Assembly (NCBI RefSeq): GCF_017354945.1
Contig: NZ_CP071503.1
Span: forward strand, 2,852,001 to 2,916,000
From: Shewanella avicenniae
Lineage (GTDB): Bacteria > Pseudomonadota > Gammaproteobacteria > Enterobacterales > Shewanellaceae
Length of the DNA: 64,000 nucleotides
Direction: 5' to 3'
This document shows, in pieces, positions 33,125 through 42,868 of the stretch; position 1 is the stretch's first letter; each line of letters starts with the position of its first letter. Both the position numbers and the translations under genes were made by a program. The notes beneath the pieces are model-generated. The model was not told where the DNA came from, ran no database searches, and saw only the letters and a list, made by a program, of their open reading frames with translations.

Positions 33125-34636
33125 CTAAACATCAGGTTCAACAGGCAGTTGGATACCATTAATATCCTGGGCAAGCCATTGCTTGATAATGGCGCCCAAC
33201 TGCTCGAGATCCATATCATCTACACTATTGATTAGTGGTTCATGTCCAATACTAGAATCTAACAAGCCTACAGCCTCTGCGTACTTTGACATTGCTTCAT
33301 AACGTCTTAATTCACTTAAAATAGTCGTAACATTTGCCGAAATTCGTCGCTGCTGCCCAGCCATATTGCCTTCAGTCTTACTGATTGCAATTTGCTCTAA
33401 CTGATTATCAACGTTAAACAAATCGTCAGACCGCTGATATTGAAGCAGTGCATTCGTATATTGATGAACGGCTAAATGCACCTTAGCGATAGTGGTCATC
33501 TGAAGCGCGGCGCGTTTTAACTGTTCGATAGATTCAGTCTTTTCGGCCACCTCTTTCTTTGAAGAGTACGACAGCAAATTCATTAAATTAAAGCTCAGAG
33601 AAGTACCGGCTGAATTCCACGCATGATTTACCATGTAATAATCATTGTCATAATGAGTGCCCACCTTAAAGGTCAAGTTAGGGAACATTTTTAACAGCGT
33701 CTTGCGCGTTTCTAACGCAGCAATTCTCACATTAAAATACTGTTCTCTTAAGTCAGTGTTGTTAAATAGCGCATATTGCTCCAGCAATGCTACATCCACA
33801 GACAGAGGTGTAAACTCTTCAGATACTTCAGAAAGTTGGAACTCTGTGCCAGGCAAAACTCCCATCAATTTCGATAGTTCTATTTTTGCACCAGACAAAT
33901 CTCGGTTAATACTCTCAAGTAAACGCAGATTTTCGAGAAGATTACGTTGATATCGCAAAGATTCTTCTGGAGAGGTTATTTTTTCAGATACCAAACTTCT
34001 GGATTTATCGAGCGCGGTCTCTGCTTCAGAGATTGCAACCGACACTTTGCTCGACAACTTCTGATTAGCCAACGCTTTCCAATAAGCAACACGCACATTT
34101 TGAATCAATAAATGCATTGCCCGTCGACGCTCTTCATTAGCAACCAGTAATCGATCAGCATTTTGCTTTGACGTGTAATAGCTCGCCCCAAAATCCAGTA
34201 GACTCCAAGACAGACCTAAATCATAAGTATTATGTTTGGGGTCAATAGATACATTTGTTTCTCTGTCACGATCGATGGCATATGGCGTGCTGTAATCAGC
34301 TTCATAACGACTAGAAAAATTATTTCGCCAATCATATCCAGCTTCAGCTAAGAGTTTAGGCAGCATGTCAAACTTGCCTGCTGCTAACTCACTCGAAGCA
34401 ATCGATTGTTTGAACACCAAAACCCTTTGTTCCAAATTATTTTTTAACGCTCTTGAGATCGCTTCCGATAAAGAGATTGGCTGTGTAATTGGCTGACTAG
34501 CTGCAAGAATCATCGCTCTATCAGCTTGATATCCTTGTTCTAAATCTCTAAAAGACAAATCGTTAGGTGTGATCGTGCATCCTGAAATGCACAGTGCGGC
34601 TAAAGAGCTCCCGAAGAGCATGGTGATACGTTGCAT
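33125..34636 (-). CDS. TolC-family outer-membrane efflux lipoprotein
   Basis: A 503-aa protein. The signal peptide ends in lipobox ISGC (residues 17-20), so it is lipid-anchored like OprM/NodT. Two tandem OEP repeats follow: roughly 55-255 and 275-470, with long Leu/Ala coiled helices and YDLGLSWSLLDFG strand motifs. It is the first gene of the tolC-adaptor-adhesin operon and would form the outer-membrane channel for type 1 secretion. Confidence 0.9.
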   Translation of the reverse strand: MQRITMLFGSSLAALCISGCTITPNDLSFRDLEQGYQADRAMILAASQPITQPISLSEAISRALKNNLEQRVLVFKQSIASSELAAGKFDMLPKLLAEAGYDWRNNFSSRYEADYSTPYAIDRDRETNVSIDPKHNTYDLGLSWSLLDFGASYYTSKQNADRLLVANEERRRAMHLLIQNVRVAYWKALANQKLSSKVSVAISEAETALDKSRSLVSEKITSPEESLRYQRNLLENLRLLESINRDLSGAKIELSKLMGVLPGTEFQLSEVSEEFTPLSVDVALLEQYALFNNTDLREQYFNVRIAALETRKTLLKMFPNLTFKVGTHYDNDYYMVNHAWNSAGTSLSFNLMNLLSYSSKKEVAEKTESIEQLKRAALQMTTIAKVHLAVHQYTNALLQYQRSDDLFNVDNQLEQIAISKTEGNMAGQQRRISANVTTILSELRRYEAMSKYAEAVGLLDSSIGHEPLINSVDDMDLEQLGAIIKQWLAQDINGIQLPVEPDV

Positions 34637-34985
34637 TTAATGTCCTGAATACTGAAAGAAAGTGCCGTTTAATCCATTAAAAGCAGAGGTAGGATTTAGA
34701 CATGTAGCCTATTTTAAAAGCGTCCTTTGCTTTTATACTTTCTGCGCCCATCAACCCCTAACAGATTATTGACAGAAATGCAGATTTTTTCAGAATTTAT
34801 TTTTAGAAAATAATTACTTTAGAGAGTAACGATTTACACGAATTTAATCAACGGGTTATAAAAAGAAAGCTACAATTTTAGAGTTTTGGAGTTTGTCAGA
34901 ATATTATCATCACTTAATAATAAAGCTTCTTATTTACAAGAAGCTTTATTTGACAAAAATATGCCGTGTAATGAAATGATAACTA
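34637..34985. other. Intergenic region between TolC-like and epimerase genes
   Basis: About 350 bp of AT-rich DNA with no coding ORF. It holds the upstream region of the secretion operon (near 34,640-34,800) and the terminator described next. I see no other clear site. Confidence 0.6.
34922..34947 (-). terminator. Terminator-like hairpin downstream of the UDP-glucuronate epimerase gene
   Basis: A perfect 10-bp stem AAAGCTTCTT (34,922-34,931) with AAGAAGCTTT (34,938-34,947), 39 bp after the stop. Flanked on the minus strand by TTTATTATT, a weak T-run. Confidence 0.7.
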
Positions 34986-35990
34986 TTACTGATAGTATTT
35001 TTTATACCAATCTGCAAAAGCTTGTACACCTTCTTTGATACCGACTTTGGGTTTGTAGCCAATCGCCTTGAACAGATCTTCAGTATCGGCCCATGTGGCC
35101 TGCACATCACCGTCTTGCATATCCATCATGATTTTTTCTGCTTTTTTACCCAGCGCAGTCTCGAGTTCAGCAATAAAGTCCATCAGTTTTACCGGGCTGC
35201 CATTGCCAATGTTGTAAACACGGAACGGCGCCAAGCTGGTTGCTGGTGAGCCGGTTTCAACTGTCCAGTCACAGTTAGGTTCTGGGATATGTTCGGCGCA
35301 GCGGATCACCCCTTCTACGATATCGTCGATAAAAGTGAAATCACGGCTCATGTTTCCGTGGTTGAATACTTTAATTGGCTTATCTGCCGTGATTGCATTA
35401 GCAAACAACATCGGCGCCATGTCAGGGCGTCCCCAAGGGCCATAAACGGTAAAGAAACGCAGCCCTGTTGTTGGCAAACCGTACAAGTGGGCATAACTAT
35501 GGGCCATCACCTCATTGGCTTTTTTAGTCGCGGCATAAAACGACACCGGATGGTCAACGGAATCACCGGTCGCAAATGGCATTTTACGATTTAAGCCATA
35601 TACCGAGCTTGATGATGCATACACTAAATGCCCAACCTTGTTGTGACGGCAGCCTTCCAGAACGCAAAGCGTACCGATTAAATTGCTGTCAGCGTAAGCA
35701 AAGGGATTGGTTATCGAGTAACGCACACCCGCTTGTGCGCCCAAATGGATCACGCGCTCAAACTGTCCATCAGCAAACAACTGCGCCATGCCTTCACGGT
35801 CGGAAAGATCGAGTTGCTTGAAGGTAAACAGAGCTTCACCATCAAGCTTATTTAAACGGTCTTGTTTTAGACTGACATCGTAGTAATCATTGAGATTATC
35901 GATACCTACCACTTCATGCCCAGCTTCACACAGACGTTCAGCCACGCGAGAACCAATAAAACCAGCGGCTCCAGTTACCAAATACTTCAT
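34986..35990 (-). CDS. UDP-glucuronate 4-epimerase
   Basis: A 334-aa extended SDR enzyme that interconverts UDP-glucuronate and UDP-galacturonate for capsule or LPS. Features: GAAGFIGS NAD-binding loop (7-14), SSSVYG (around 125-130), and catalytic Tyr-x-x-x-Lys in YAATK (about 153-157). The region YDVSLKQDRL near 38-47 and the GNMSRDFTFIDDIV block are typical of the glucuronate rather than the galactose epimerase (GalE). SD GAGGCG precedes the ATG. It follows the UDP-glucose dehydrogenase gene on the same strand; together they make UDP-galacturonate from UDP-glucose. Confidence 0.9.
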   Translation of the reverse strand: MKYLVTGAAGFIGSRVAERLCEAGHEVVGIDNLNDYYDVSLKQDRLNKLDGEALFTFKQLDLSDREGMAQLFADGQFERVIHLGAQAGVRYSITNPFAYADSNLIGTLCVLEGCRHNKVGHLVYASSSSVYGLNRKMPFATGDSVDHPVSFYAATKKANEVMAHSYAHLYGLPTTGLRFFTVYGPWGRPDMAPMLFANAITADKPIKVFNHGNMSRDFTFIDDIVEGVIRCAEHIPEPNCDWTVETGSPATSLAPFRVYNIGNGSPVKLMDFIAELETALGKKAEKIMMDMQDGDVQATWADTEDLFKAIGYKPKVGIKEGVQAFADWYKKYYQ

Positions 35991-36001
35991 TTACGCCTCA
36001 C

Positions 36002-36034
36002 AAATAAAAACGCCGTATCAAGTAGATACGGCGT
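36002..36034 (-). terminator. Terminator after ugd
   Basis: On the minus strand, stem ACGCCGTATC/GATACGGCGT with a 5-nt loop followed by TTTTATTT. It separates ugd from the downstream epimerase gene, so the latter may have its own promoter or depend on readthrough. Confidence 0.87.
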
Positions 36035-36095
36035 CTTGGCATCAATGTCAGTGCAGCATCCACTCAAAATTTAGAGCAAATGCTATCATAAATAA

Positions 36096-37259
36096 TTAAT
36101 CGTGACCGAAGATATCGCGGGTGTAGACTTTTTCCGCCACGTCTTCTAAATCAGCTTCCATACGATTCGATAGAATCACATCAGACTGCGCTTTAAATTC
36201 ATTCAAATCACGGATCACTTTTGAACGGAAGAATTCGTCTTCTTTCAGCACAGGCTCATACACCACAACTTCGATACCCTTGGCCTTAATACGCTTCATC
36301 ACACCTTGAATAGCCGATGCGCGGAAGTTATCTGAACCACTCTTCATGATCAGACGATACACGCCCACCTTCTTCGGTTGCTTAGCGATAATCGAATCTG
36401 CGATAAAATCTTTACGAGTGCGGTTGGCATCCACAATCGCAGAGATCAAGTTGTTCGGCACTTGATTGTAGTTAGCCAGCAACTGCTTGGTGTCTTTCGG
36501 CAGACAGTAACCACCGTAACCAAAAGATGGGTTGTTATAGTGCGTACCAATACGTGGATCTAAACACACACCATCGATGATTTGACGAGTATCCAAGCCA
36601 TTCATTTCGGCATAGCTGTCCAACTCGTTGAAGTAAGCAACACGCATCGCTAAGTAGGTGTTCGCAAACAACTTAATCGCCTCAGCTTCGGTGCTTTCAG
36701 TGAATAAGACAGGGATATTTTCTTTCAGCGCACAATTAGCCAAAAGACGAGCAAATGCTTCAGCACGTTCTGAACGCTCACCCACGATAATACGAGATGG
36801 ATAAAGGTTATCGTACAAGGCCTTACCTTCACGCAAGAATTCAGGAGAGAAAATGATATTGTCTGAGTTCATCTCTTGCCGCAGGTTTTCGGTGTAACCC
36901 ACAGGCACGGTCGATTTGATAATAATGCACGCGGTTGGGTTGAGTTTGACCACTGTCGCGACCACTTGCTCAACGGTGCTGGTGTTAAAGTAGTTAGTGG
37001 TCGGATCGTAATCAGTGGGCGTCGCAACAATCACGAAATCAGCATCTGCGTACGCATTGACATCTGTGGTAGCTGTTAAATTCAGCGTCTTAGAAGCCAG
37101 ATAATCTTCAATCATCTCATCAACAATCGGTGACTTACGTTGGTTAACCAATTCAACGCGACTCGCCACAACATCGACTGCCATTACTTGATGCTGCTGA
37201 GCTAATAAAACAGCATTGGACAGACCTACATATCCGGTCCCTGCCACAACAATTTTCAT
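36096..37259 (-). CDS. ugd: UDP-glucose 6-dehydrogenase
   Basis: A 387-aa NAD-dependent enzyme oxidising UDP-glucose to UDP-glucuronate in two steps. N-terminal Rossmann motif GTGYVGLSN (7-15), catalytic Cys252 in GGYCLPKDT, and the C-terminal UDP-binding domain (FRASAIQG... around 308-320). Length is usual for the short bacterial Ugd. It feeds capsule, LPS or lipid A precursors with the neighbouring epimerase. Upstream is 59 bp to the DHH gene. Confidence 0.96.
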   Translation of the reverse strand: MKIVVAGTGYVGLSNAVLLAQQHQVMAVDVVASRVELVNQRKSPIVDEMIEDYLASKTLNLTATTDVNAYADADFVIVATPTDYDPTTNYFNTSTVEQVVATVVKLNPTACIIIKSTVPVGYTENLRQEMNSDNIIFSPEFLREGKALYDNLYPSRIIVGERSERAEAFARLLANCALKENIPVLFTESTEAEAIKLFANTYLAMRVAYFNELDSYAEMNGLDTRQIIDGVCLDPRIGTHYNNPSFGYGGYCLPKDTKQLLANYNQVPNNLISAIVDANRTRKDFIADSIIAKQPKKVGVYRLIMKSGSDNFRASAIQGVMKRIKAKGIEVVVYEPVLKEDEFFRSKVIRDLNEFKAQSDVILSNRMEADLEDVAEKVYTRDIFGHD

Positions 37260-37318
37260 GATAATCCCTAATTCATATAACTAATGGGCGCCATCGTGGC
37301 GCCCATTCTACCCCCAAA

Positions 37319-38296
37319 CTATTGGCGATAATAAGTAATAACTGTTGAAATGAATTGAGATAGATCACTTACTGGCAAGGCATTAATGCCTGCGGCGGCC
37401 TCTCTTCCTCCCCCCGTTGCAAAGCTGCTGCAAATTTCACCAGCACCTTGACGATTAGCTAATGGCGCCCGCAATGAGACCATCAAACTACCATCAGCAT
37501 TATGCGTCACCACAGCAATCACCCGCGAAGGATGTTGATTAGCAAGATCATTCCCCAACACGCCGCTGACGCGCTTTGCCCACGGTTCATCTGGCAATGT
37601 GAAAATCAACAAGGTCTCGTCATCATGAGTCGGTTGCTGCGCTGCGACATTTGCCATATCGGCTTGATAGGCGGCTCGTAACTGATAGAAAGGTGATGTT
37701 TTATCATCGCGCAACATAAAGGGCGATTCATACTTCACTAGCGCTTGGAATAACTTGGCGGGCGAAAAATGCAAATCGTCCAGATGAGCACCATAACCGT
37801 TGTAGTTTACTAACGTGCCAAGCTCGCATAAAAAGACACTATCAGCATCTGACAAACCACGCTGCTCAGCCAGCGCATCCGCTACCGCTATCATATTGTC
37901 GCCATAGGCTGCCGCAATAGCCCAATCTCGGTATTTGCCATTAAGTAATTTATCAACAATCAAAGCCGTACAGGTATCGGCCGCTGTATCAACATGTACC
38001 GTTAAGAGTGGATGTTGTGGGATTTTGCCAGCACGATGATGGTCAATATAAGTAACCGAAGCGCCATGAGCTAACGCCGACCGCAGCGCCTCAATATTCT
38101 TTTCCATCGAGATGTCTAGCACGAGCAACTCGTCATCAGCTTGAGCGTTCACTTGCTTTAGCAACGAGATATCACGCTTTACACCAGTAATGAGCTGCGA
38201 TGTTTTGGGCACTGCCAAACGCATTTGTACTAATGAAATAATACCGTCAGCATCGCCATTAAAAATATCGTATTGCATCCCGTCACTACCGCTCAT
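37319..38296 (-). CDS. DHH-family phosphoesterase
   Basis: A 325-aa protein (or 319 aa from the internal ATG 38,278). Motifs in order: NGDADGI (13-19, DHH motif I), LVLDIS, the DHH motif in TYIDHHRAG, and the DHHA1-type glycine motif GGGREAAAGIN near the C-terminus. Mn-dependent phosphoesterases of this superfamily (NrnA/RecJ types) degrade short RNAs or 3'-phosphoadenosine-5'-phosphate. It begins 8 bp after cysC in a sulfate-activation cluster, which points to pAp hydrolysis; that function is inferred. Confidence 0.88.
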   Translation of the reverse strand: MSGSDGMQYDIFNGDADGIISLVQMRLAVPKTSQLITGVKRDISLLKQVNAQADDELLVLDISMEKNIEALRSALAHGASVTYIDHHRAGKIPQHPLLTVHVDTAADTCTALIVDKLLNGKYRDWAIAAAYGDNMIAVADALAEQRGLSDADSVFLCELGTLVNYNGYGAHLDDLHFSPAKLFQALVKYESPFMLRDDKTSPFYQLRAAYQADMANVAAQQPTHDDETLLIFTLPDEPWAKRVSGVLGNDLANQHPSRVIAVVTHNADGSLMVSLRAPLANRQGAGEICSSFATGGGREAAAGINALPVSDLSQFISTVITYYRQ

Positions 38297-38304
38297 AGAA
38301 CCGC

Positions 38305-38913
38305 TTATAGATAGCCATGCTGTTTGAGATAAGTGACAATTTGTTCAGCACATTCAACAACCGACTGACTGGCCGTATCAACGTGAATTTCAGCCTTTTC
38401 CGGCGCTTCATAGGCAGAGTCGATACCGGTAAAATGTTTAATCTCCCCAGCTCTCGCCTTTTTATATAAGCCTTTCGGATCTCGCCGTTCACAAACCGCC
38501 AGCGGCGTATCGATAAAGACCTCAATAAACTCTGAGGCTGAATGTAACGCTCTAACGAGCTGACGATCTTCTCGAAACGGCGAGATAAAAGCGGTGAGCA
38601 CAATTAAGCCCGCATCCACAAATAACTTACTGACCTCACCAATGCGTCGAATGTTTTCAATTCGGTCTTGGTCGTTAAACCCAAGATCTTGATTCAGACC
38701 ATGCCGAACGTTATCACCATCAAGCAAGTAACTGTGATATCCCTGAGAAAAAAGCAACTGCTCCACTGCGTTGGCAATCGTCGATTTTCCTGACCCACTG
38801 AGCCCGGTAAACCACAGCACCGCTGGGCGCTGGATCCCTTTTTGCTGGACTCTATCCAACTTTGACACTTGATGCTGATGCCAAACGACATTTGTCGCTG
38901 CTGATGAAGCCAT
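38305..38913 (-). CDS. cysC: Adenylylsulfate kinase
   Basis: A 202-aa kinase converting APS to PAPS with ATP. P-loop GLSGSGKST (37-45), DGDNVRHGL (APS binding, about 65-73) and ISPFREDR are all in place, as is GLYKKARAG. It acts after CysDN in sulfate activation. Located 109 bp downstream of cysN on the same strand, with no obvious terminator between. Confidence 0.97.
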   Translation of the reverse strand: MASSAATNVVWHQHQVSKLDRVQQKGIQRPAVLWFTGLSGSGKSTIANAVEQLLFSQGYHSYLLDGDNVRHGLNQDLGFNDQDRIENIRRIGEVSKLFVDAGLIVLTAFISPFREDRQLVRALHSASEFIEVFIDTPLAVCERRDPKGLYKKARAGEIKHFTGIDSAYEAPEKAEIHVDTASQSVVECAEQIVTYLKQHGYL

Positions 38914-39022
38914 CGCAATCTCACTCCGAATGAATTGCCCAAAAACAGTAGTAATGCGTAAGAGCCCAAATAGCCTGTAACAATGAAAGAGCTATTCGGC
39001 TCCTAGTTCAACGTAAAACGAG

Positions 39023-40432
39023 TTAGTCCTTACTAATGTCGCGTACGCCCCAGTGCGGGTATTGCTTGCGAATGAGCGCATTAAGCTCCAATTCAAAGCT
39101 TGAGTATTGAGCGGCTTTGCTTGCGACAGCATTCACCTCACGACTAATCATACCGGCAGCGACCGTAGCGTTGGTTAAACGGTCAATCACAATAAATGAG
39201 CCGGTGGTACGGTTTTGATCGTAAGCATCAAACTGAATTTTTTCATTCAACTGAAACCGACACTCACCCATTTCGTTGAGTGCGAGTTGCTGAGCATCTT
39301 CTCGTGCTAATGTGTTCACATTGACACGATAATTGACCGCTTGAACGTATCCCGAGGTCAGTTTGTTGCCTGCTTTAACTAAGTACTCGCGATCAAGCTG
39401 TAACGCTTCCTCTGCCATCCAAACCACGTCAGCATCAAAACTGTTATTGACGATACCATGGTCATTTGGCCGAACCAGGGTATCACCGCGGCTAATATCA
39501 ATTTCATCTTCAAGAGTAATGGTCACGGCCATTGCGGCAGAAGCTTTCTCTAATTCACCATCAAAGGTCACAATGGATTTAACTCTGCTTTGTTTACCTG
39601 ATGGTAAAGCCTCAACCGTATCACCGACACGAATTTCACCGGAAGCAACGGTACCGCAGAAGCCACGGAAATTGAGATTCGGGCGATTAACATACTGAAC
39701 AGGGAAACGAAAGGCTGCCTGAGTTTGCTTATCTATTGTTACTGTATTCAATAATTTGAGCAGCGGAGAGCCTGGATACCAAGGCATGTTCTCACTCTCA
39801 TTTACCACGTTGTCGCCTTTCAATGCTGAGATAGGAACGAAACGAATATCGGTAAACTTAAGTTGCGCGGCAAACTCGCGATAATCTTGCTTTATCTTTT
39901 GATAAATCGCTTGGTCATAACCCACGATATCCATCTTATTAATCGCAATAATCACATGCTTAATACCCAATTGCGAGCAGATGTAAGAATGGCGCCGCGT
40001 CTGAACTTGTACACCATAACGGGCATCAATCAGGATAATCGCCAAATCACAAGTAGATGCGCCTGTGGCCATATTACGGGTGTACTGCTCATGCCCTGGG
40101 GTATCGGCAATAATGAATTTACGCTGCTCAGTGGAAAAATAGCGATACGCCACATCAATGGTAATGCCCTGCTCGCGCTCAGACTGTAAACCGTCTACCA
40201 ACAAAGCTAAGTCAAACGCTTCATCGGTTGTATTGAAACGTTTGGAGTCTTTTTCAATCGCCGCCATCTGATCTTCAAAGATCATCTTGCTGTCATACAG
40301 CAAACGACCGATTAATGTCGATTTGCCGTCATCCACACTGCCGCAGGTGAGAAACCGCAGCATGTCTTTGTTCTCATGAACCTTTAAATACCCTTCAATA
40401 TCAGAAGCAATCAAATTTGAACTATGAGCCAT
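39023..40432 (-). CDS. cysN: Sulfate adenylyltransferase subunit 1 (GTPase)
   Basis: A 469-aa EF-Tu-like GTPase that drives sulfate adenylylation by CysD. GTPase motifs: GSVDDGKST (31-39), DTPGH (~110), NKMD (~165). No CysC domain is fused, consistent with the separate cysC downstream. SD GAGG before ATG. Starts 45 bp after cysD. Confidence 0.97.
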   Translation of the reverse strand: MAHSSNLIASDIEGYLKVHENKDMLRFLTCGSVDDGKSTLIGRLLYDSKMIFEDQMAAIEKDSKRFNTTDEAFDLALLVDGLQSEREQGITIDVAYRYFSTEQRKFIIADTPGHEQYTRNMATGASTCDLAIILIDARYGVQVQTRRHSYICSQLGIKHVIIAINKMDIVGYDQAIYQKIKQDYREFAAQLKFTDIRFVPISALKGDNVVNESENMPWYPGSPLLKLLNTVTIDKQTQAAFRFPVQYVNRPNLNFRGFCGTVASGEIRVGDTVEALPSGKQSRVKSIVTFDGELEKASAAMAVTITLEDEIDISRGDTLVRPNDHGIVNNSFDADVVWMAEEALQLDREYLVKAGNKLTSGYVQAVNYRVNVNTLAREDAQQLALNEMGECRFQLNEKIQFDAYDQNRTTGSFIVIDRLTNATVAAGMISREVNAVASKAAQYSSFELELNALIRKQYPHWGVRDISKD

Positions 40433-40477
40433 TGTATTTTCCTCAAACTAAAACGAAGTGCTAAACCATGGAGTGAA

Positions 40478-41389
40478 TTAGAAGTAACCTTCCATTTTTT
40501 TCTTCTCCATAGAGCCTGAGGAGTCATGGTCGATCACCCGCCCTTGACGCTCTGAGGTGGTTGATAACAGCATTTCTTGGATCACTTCGGGCAGAGTCTG
40601 TGCCACGGATTCCACGGCCCCAGTCAACGGATAACAACCTAATGTTCTAAAACGCACCATGCGCATTTCAGGCGTTTCGCCTTCTCGCAGCGGCATGCGC
40701 TCATCATCCACCATGATTAACGCTTCATCCCGTGCAACAACAGGACGAGGTTTAGCGAGGTAAAGTGAAGGAATTTCGATATTTTCTAAATAGATGTATT
40801 GCCAAATATCCAGTTCAGTCCAGTTAGATAATGGGAAAACGCGAATGCTTTCGCCTTTATTCACTTTACTGTTGTAAGTATTCCATAACTCTGGGCGCTG
40901 ATTTTTAGGATCCCAACGATGTTTGCTATCACGGAACGAGTAAACCCGTTCTTTAGCACGAGACTTCTCTTCATCGCGTCGTGCCCCGCCAAAAGCCGCA
41001 TCGAAACCATACTTATCGAGTGCTTGCTTTAGTGATTGCGTTTTCATGATGTCAGTATGTTTGGCACTGCCGTGATCGAAAGGGTTAATCCCCAAACGCT
41101 GGCCTTCTTCATTGATATGAACCAGCAGTTGAAACCCATGCTTCTTAGCCATGCGGTCACGAAACTCAATCATCTCGTGAAACTTCCATGTAGTATCAAC
41201 GTGCAGCAACGGGAACGGGATTTTACCGGGGTAAAAAGCTTTGCGAGCTAAATGCAGCAGGACAGAAGAGTCTTTACCGATGGAATACAACATCACTGGA
41301 TTATCAAACTCAGCCGCAACTTCACGCATGATGTAAATCGACTCGGCTTCCAGCGCTTTCAGGTGGGTCATTTTTTCTGGCGTAATCAT
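40478..41389 (-). CDS. cysD: Sulfate adenylyltransferase subunit 2
   Basis: A 303-aa ATP sulfurylase subunit of the PAPS-reductase-like fold. PP-loop [12 protein letters not shown] (about 37-48), [26 protein letters not shown], and the C-terminal R-x-x-G-R-x-I-D-H-D ([11 protein letters not shown]) are all recognisable. ATG 41,389 (MITPEK) is preferred to the in-frame TTG just upstream. First gene of the cysD-cysN-cysC-DHH cluster. Confidence 0.97.
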   Translation of the reverse strand: MITPEKMTHLKALEAESIYIMREVAAEFDNPVMLYSIGKDSSVLLHLARKAFYPGKIPFPLLHVDTTWKFHEMIEFRDRMAKKHGFQLLVHINEEGQRLGINPFDHGSAKHTDIMKTQSLKQALDKYGFDAAFGGARRDEEKSRAKERVYSFRDSKHRWDPKNQRPELWNTYNSKVNKGESIRVFPLSNWTELDIWQYIYLENIEIPSLYLAKPRPVVARDEALIMVDDERMPLREGETPEMRMVRFRTLGCYPLTGAVESVAQTLPEVIQEMLLSTTSERQGRVIDHDSSGSMEKKKMEGYF

Positions 41390-41392
41390 CAA

Positions 41393-41597
41393 TTATCTCG
41401 CTATTCCGGTTACCCCTTAACCACGACACAATCGTTGATAAGAGAGGTAAAGTAACCTGTGATTGAGCGGATAATAGCAGACGCTTATATAGCTTAAATG
41501 TTCGTTTTTGGAACTTTATATATCTAATGTGAATAATAATTTTTATTCGAAATGTTCGGATAGCCCTACGAAAGCGATTGAGTCGCTATGACTTAAC
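41393..41597 (-). promoter_or_regulatory. Upstream region of cysD
   Basis: A 205-bp AT-rich segment (around 41,460-41,560 especially), with several TATA-like tracts on the minus strand (TTATTCACATTAGATATATA). Cys operons are usually activated by CysB from such sites; I cannot define the site from sequence alone. Confidence 0.4.
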
Positions 41598-42602
41598 CTA
41601 GTACCTGTCTATCTTCAAAGACACATACCATTGACCATCATCCATAATGAGCAGCGGCCTGCGCTTGAAGTGTTCAGGTAGTGTATTTGTGATGTCGAAA
41701 CGCCAGTTAATCAACTCCGGACGCCAAAAGCTTTCGCTACTTGACGCATGGATGGTGACGAAAATCGTTCCAACTTGGGGACAATTGAGGGAAACAACCT
41801 CCTGACCACCGAGATATTTAGAAGAGAGATTAAATTGGTGTTCGCCTTCAGTAAGTTGAATCGCAATCAATGACTCAACCCAAGGTTTTTTCGTTGTTTC
41901 ATCTGTTGGTTCAATGTCCTTGAGCCAACGGTCTCGCTCGCCTTCCTGGAACCAGTATGCCAATGACTGCCGTAACGGAAGTTTACTAACAGGCTTAGCA
42001 TCCACAGAAACTTGATCCGGACATCCGTCATTGCCACATCCAAAAACAACCAAGCAAGAACGTTCCTCTGAAGCCGCGCTCAAATATGAATCACGTCGAT
42101 GAGGTGTCGCAAGAAGATTTACTTGCCGATCTCCCTCGGGATCAACAAAGAACATTAACTCCGCAGCGCGAAGATGTAATGCCATAAAATTGTGCTGGAT
42201 GGGGGATACCTTTCGCCAAGATGCAGGCCGTCGAAAAATACCTGTGGCGATGTCACTCACTTTATGATGAGAATCGTACGTCACCAGAGTATATCGTTGT
42301 AACTTATCAGTAAGATGAGCAATTGGAACAGGCCATGGAGTCACAGCATATAAAACATCTGTCTGCTCAATTTCCGCAATAAATAGCTCAAATCCCCAGT
42401 AAGCATTAGCAAGATGTGGCGTGCCCAGCACTTTATGGACAGCTTCTTCATCCATTTTACCCACGAATATTCCTGTAGATTTGTCTGGAATAAATTTACT
42501 TGGATTTAATGGAGAAACGGAGTCAGCAGCACAGCCGATGAGAAGCATGGTGCCCAAGAACACAATGAAGCGTTTTTTCATTCCGAACATGTTTGTCATC
42601 AT
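41598..42602 (-). CDS. Lipoprotein of unknown function
   Basis: A 334-aa protein. Signal peptide with a lipobox LLIGC (residues ~20-24) after MKKRFIVFLGTM, so an inner start at the ATG of MKKR is possible. The mature part starts with a linker, then a beta-rich domain around 60-140 containing KMDEEAVHKVLGTP (a BamE/SmpA-like helix motif), and later a carbohydrate-binding-like stretch. No family is recognised. Its function is not shown by its neighbours, cysD downstream and the sugar symporter upstream. Confidence 0.72.
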   Translation of the reverse strand: MMTNMFGMKKRFIVFLGTMLLIGCAADSVSPLNPSKFIPDKSTGIFVGKMDEEAVHKVLGTPHLANAYWGFELFIAEIEQTDVLYAVTPWPVPIAHLTDKLQRYTLVTYDSHHKVSDIATGIFRRPASWRKVSPIQHNFMALHLRAAELMFFVDPEGDRQVNLLATPHRRDSYLSAASEERSCLVVFGCGNDGCPDQVSVDAKPVSKLPLRQSLAYWFQEGERDRWLKDIEPTDETTKKPWVESLIAIQLTEGEHQFNLSSKYLGGQEVVSLNCPQVGTIFVTIHASSSESFWRPELINWRFDITNTLPEHFKRRPLLIMDDGQWYVSLKIDRY

Positions 42603-42819
42603 CGGTTAATGTTGCTACTTGTGTAGCCTGCCAAGTGGCAGAGATACACTCCACATTAAGGATAGAAGTACAAATATGTTTGCTACAACTTTATGAAGGG
42701 GGCTTTGAAGCGGAATTGTTTATTGTGATTGCAAAGTGACATGGGTCAGCTGATTAGGTGACCGTCTCCCCTCTGAGCTGCTTTCTTGCGATCACATGAG
42801 GCCGAATTAACAGTGACCG

Positions 42820-42853
42820 CTGTTTGCTGGGCCAGCCTCGGCGTAGCAAACAG
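42820..42853 (-). terminator. Hairpin downstream of the symporter gene
   Basis: Stem CTGTTTGCT (42,820-42,828) with AGCAAACAG (42,845-42,853), 16 bp past the stop of the symporter on the minus strand; no T-run, so a weak or Rho-linked stop. Confidence 0.5.
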
Positions 42854-42868
42854 CAGTCAATATCACCA

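Noticed and set aside
34986..35990. Reading the epimerase as GalE to complete the Leloir pathway
   Set aside because: Sequence blocks fit UDP-glucuronate 4-epimerases, and the gene is next to ugd, not the gal operon.
34986..41389. A sulfated-polysaccharide synthesis system built from cysDNC plus ugd/epimerase
   Set aside because: No sulfotransferase or glycosyltransferase is seen; the genes are ordinary housekeeping precursors and the link is only proximity.
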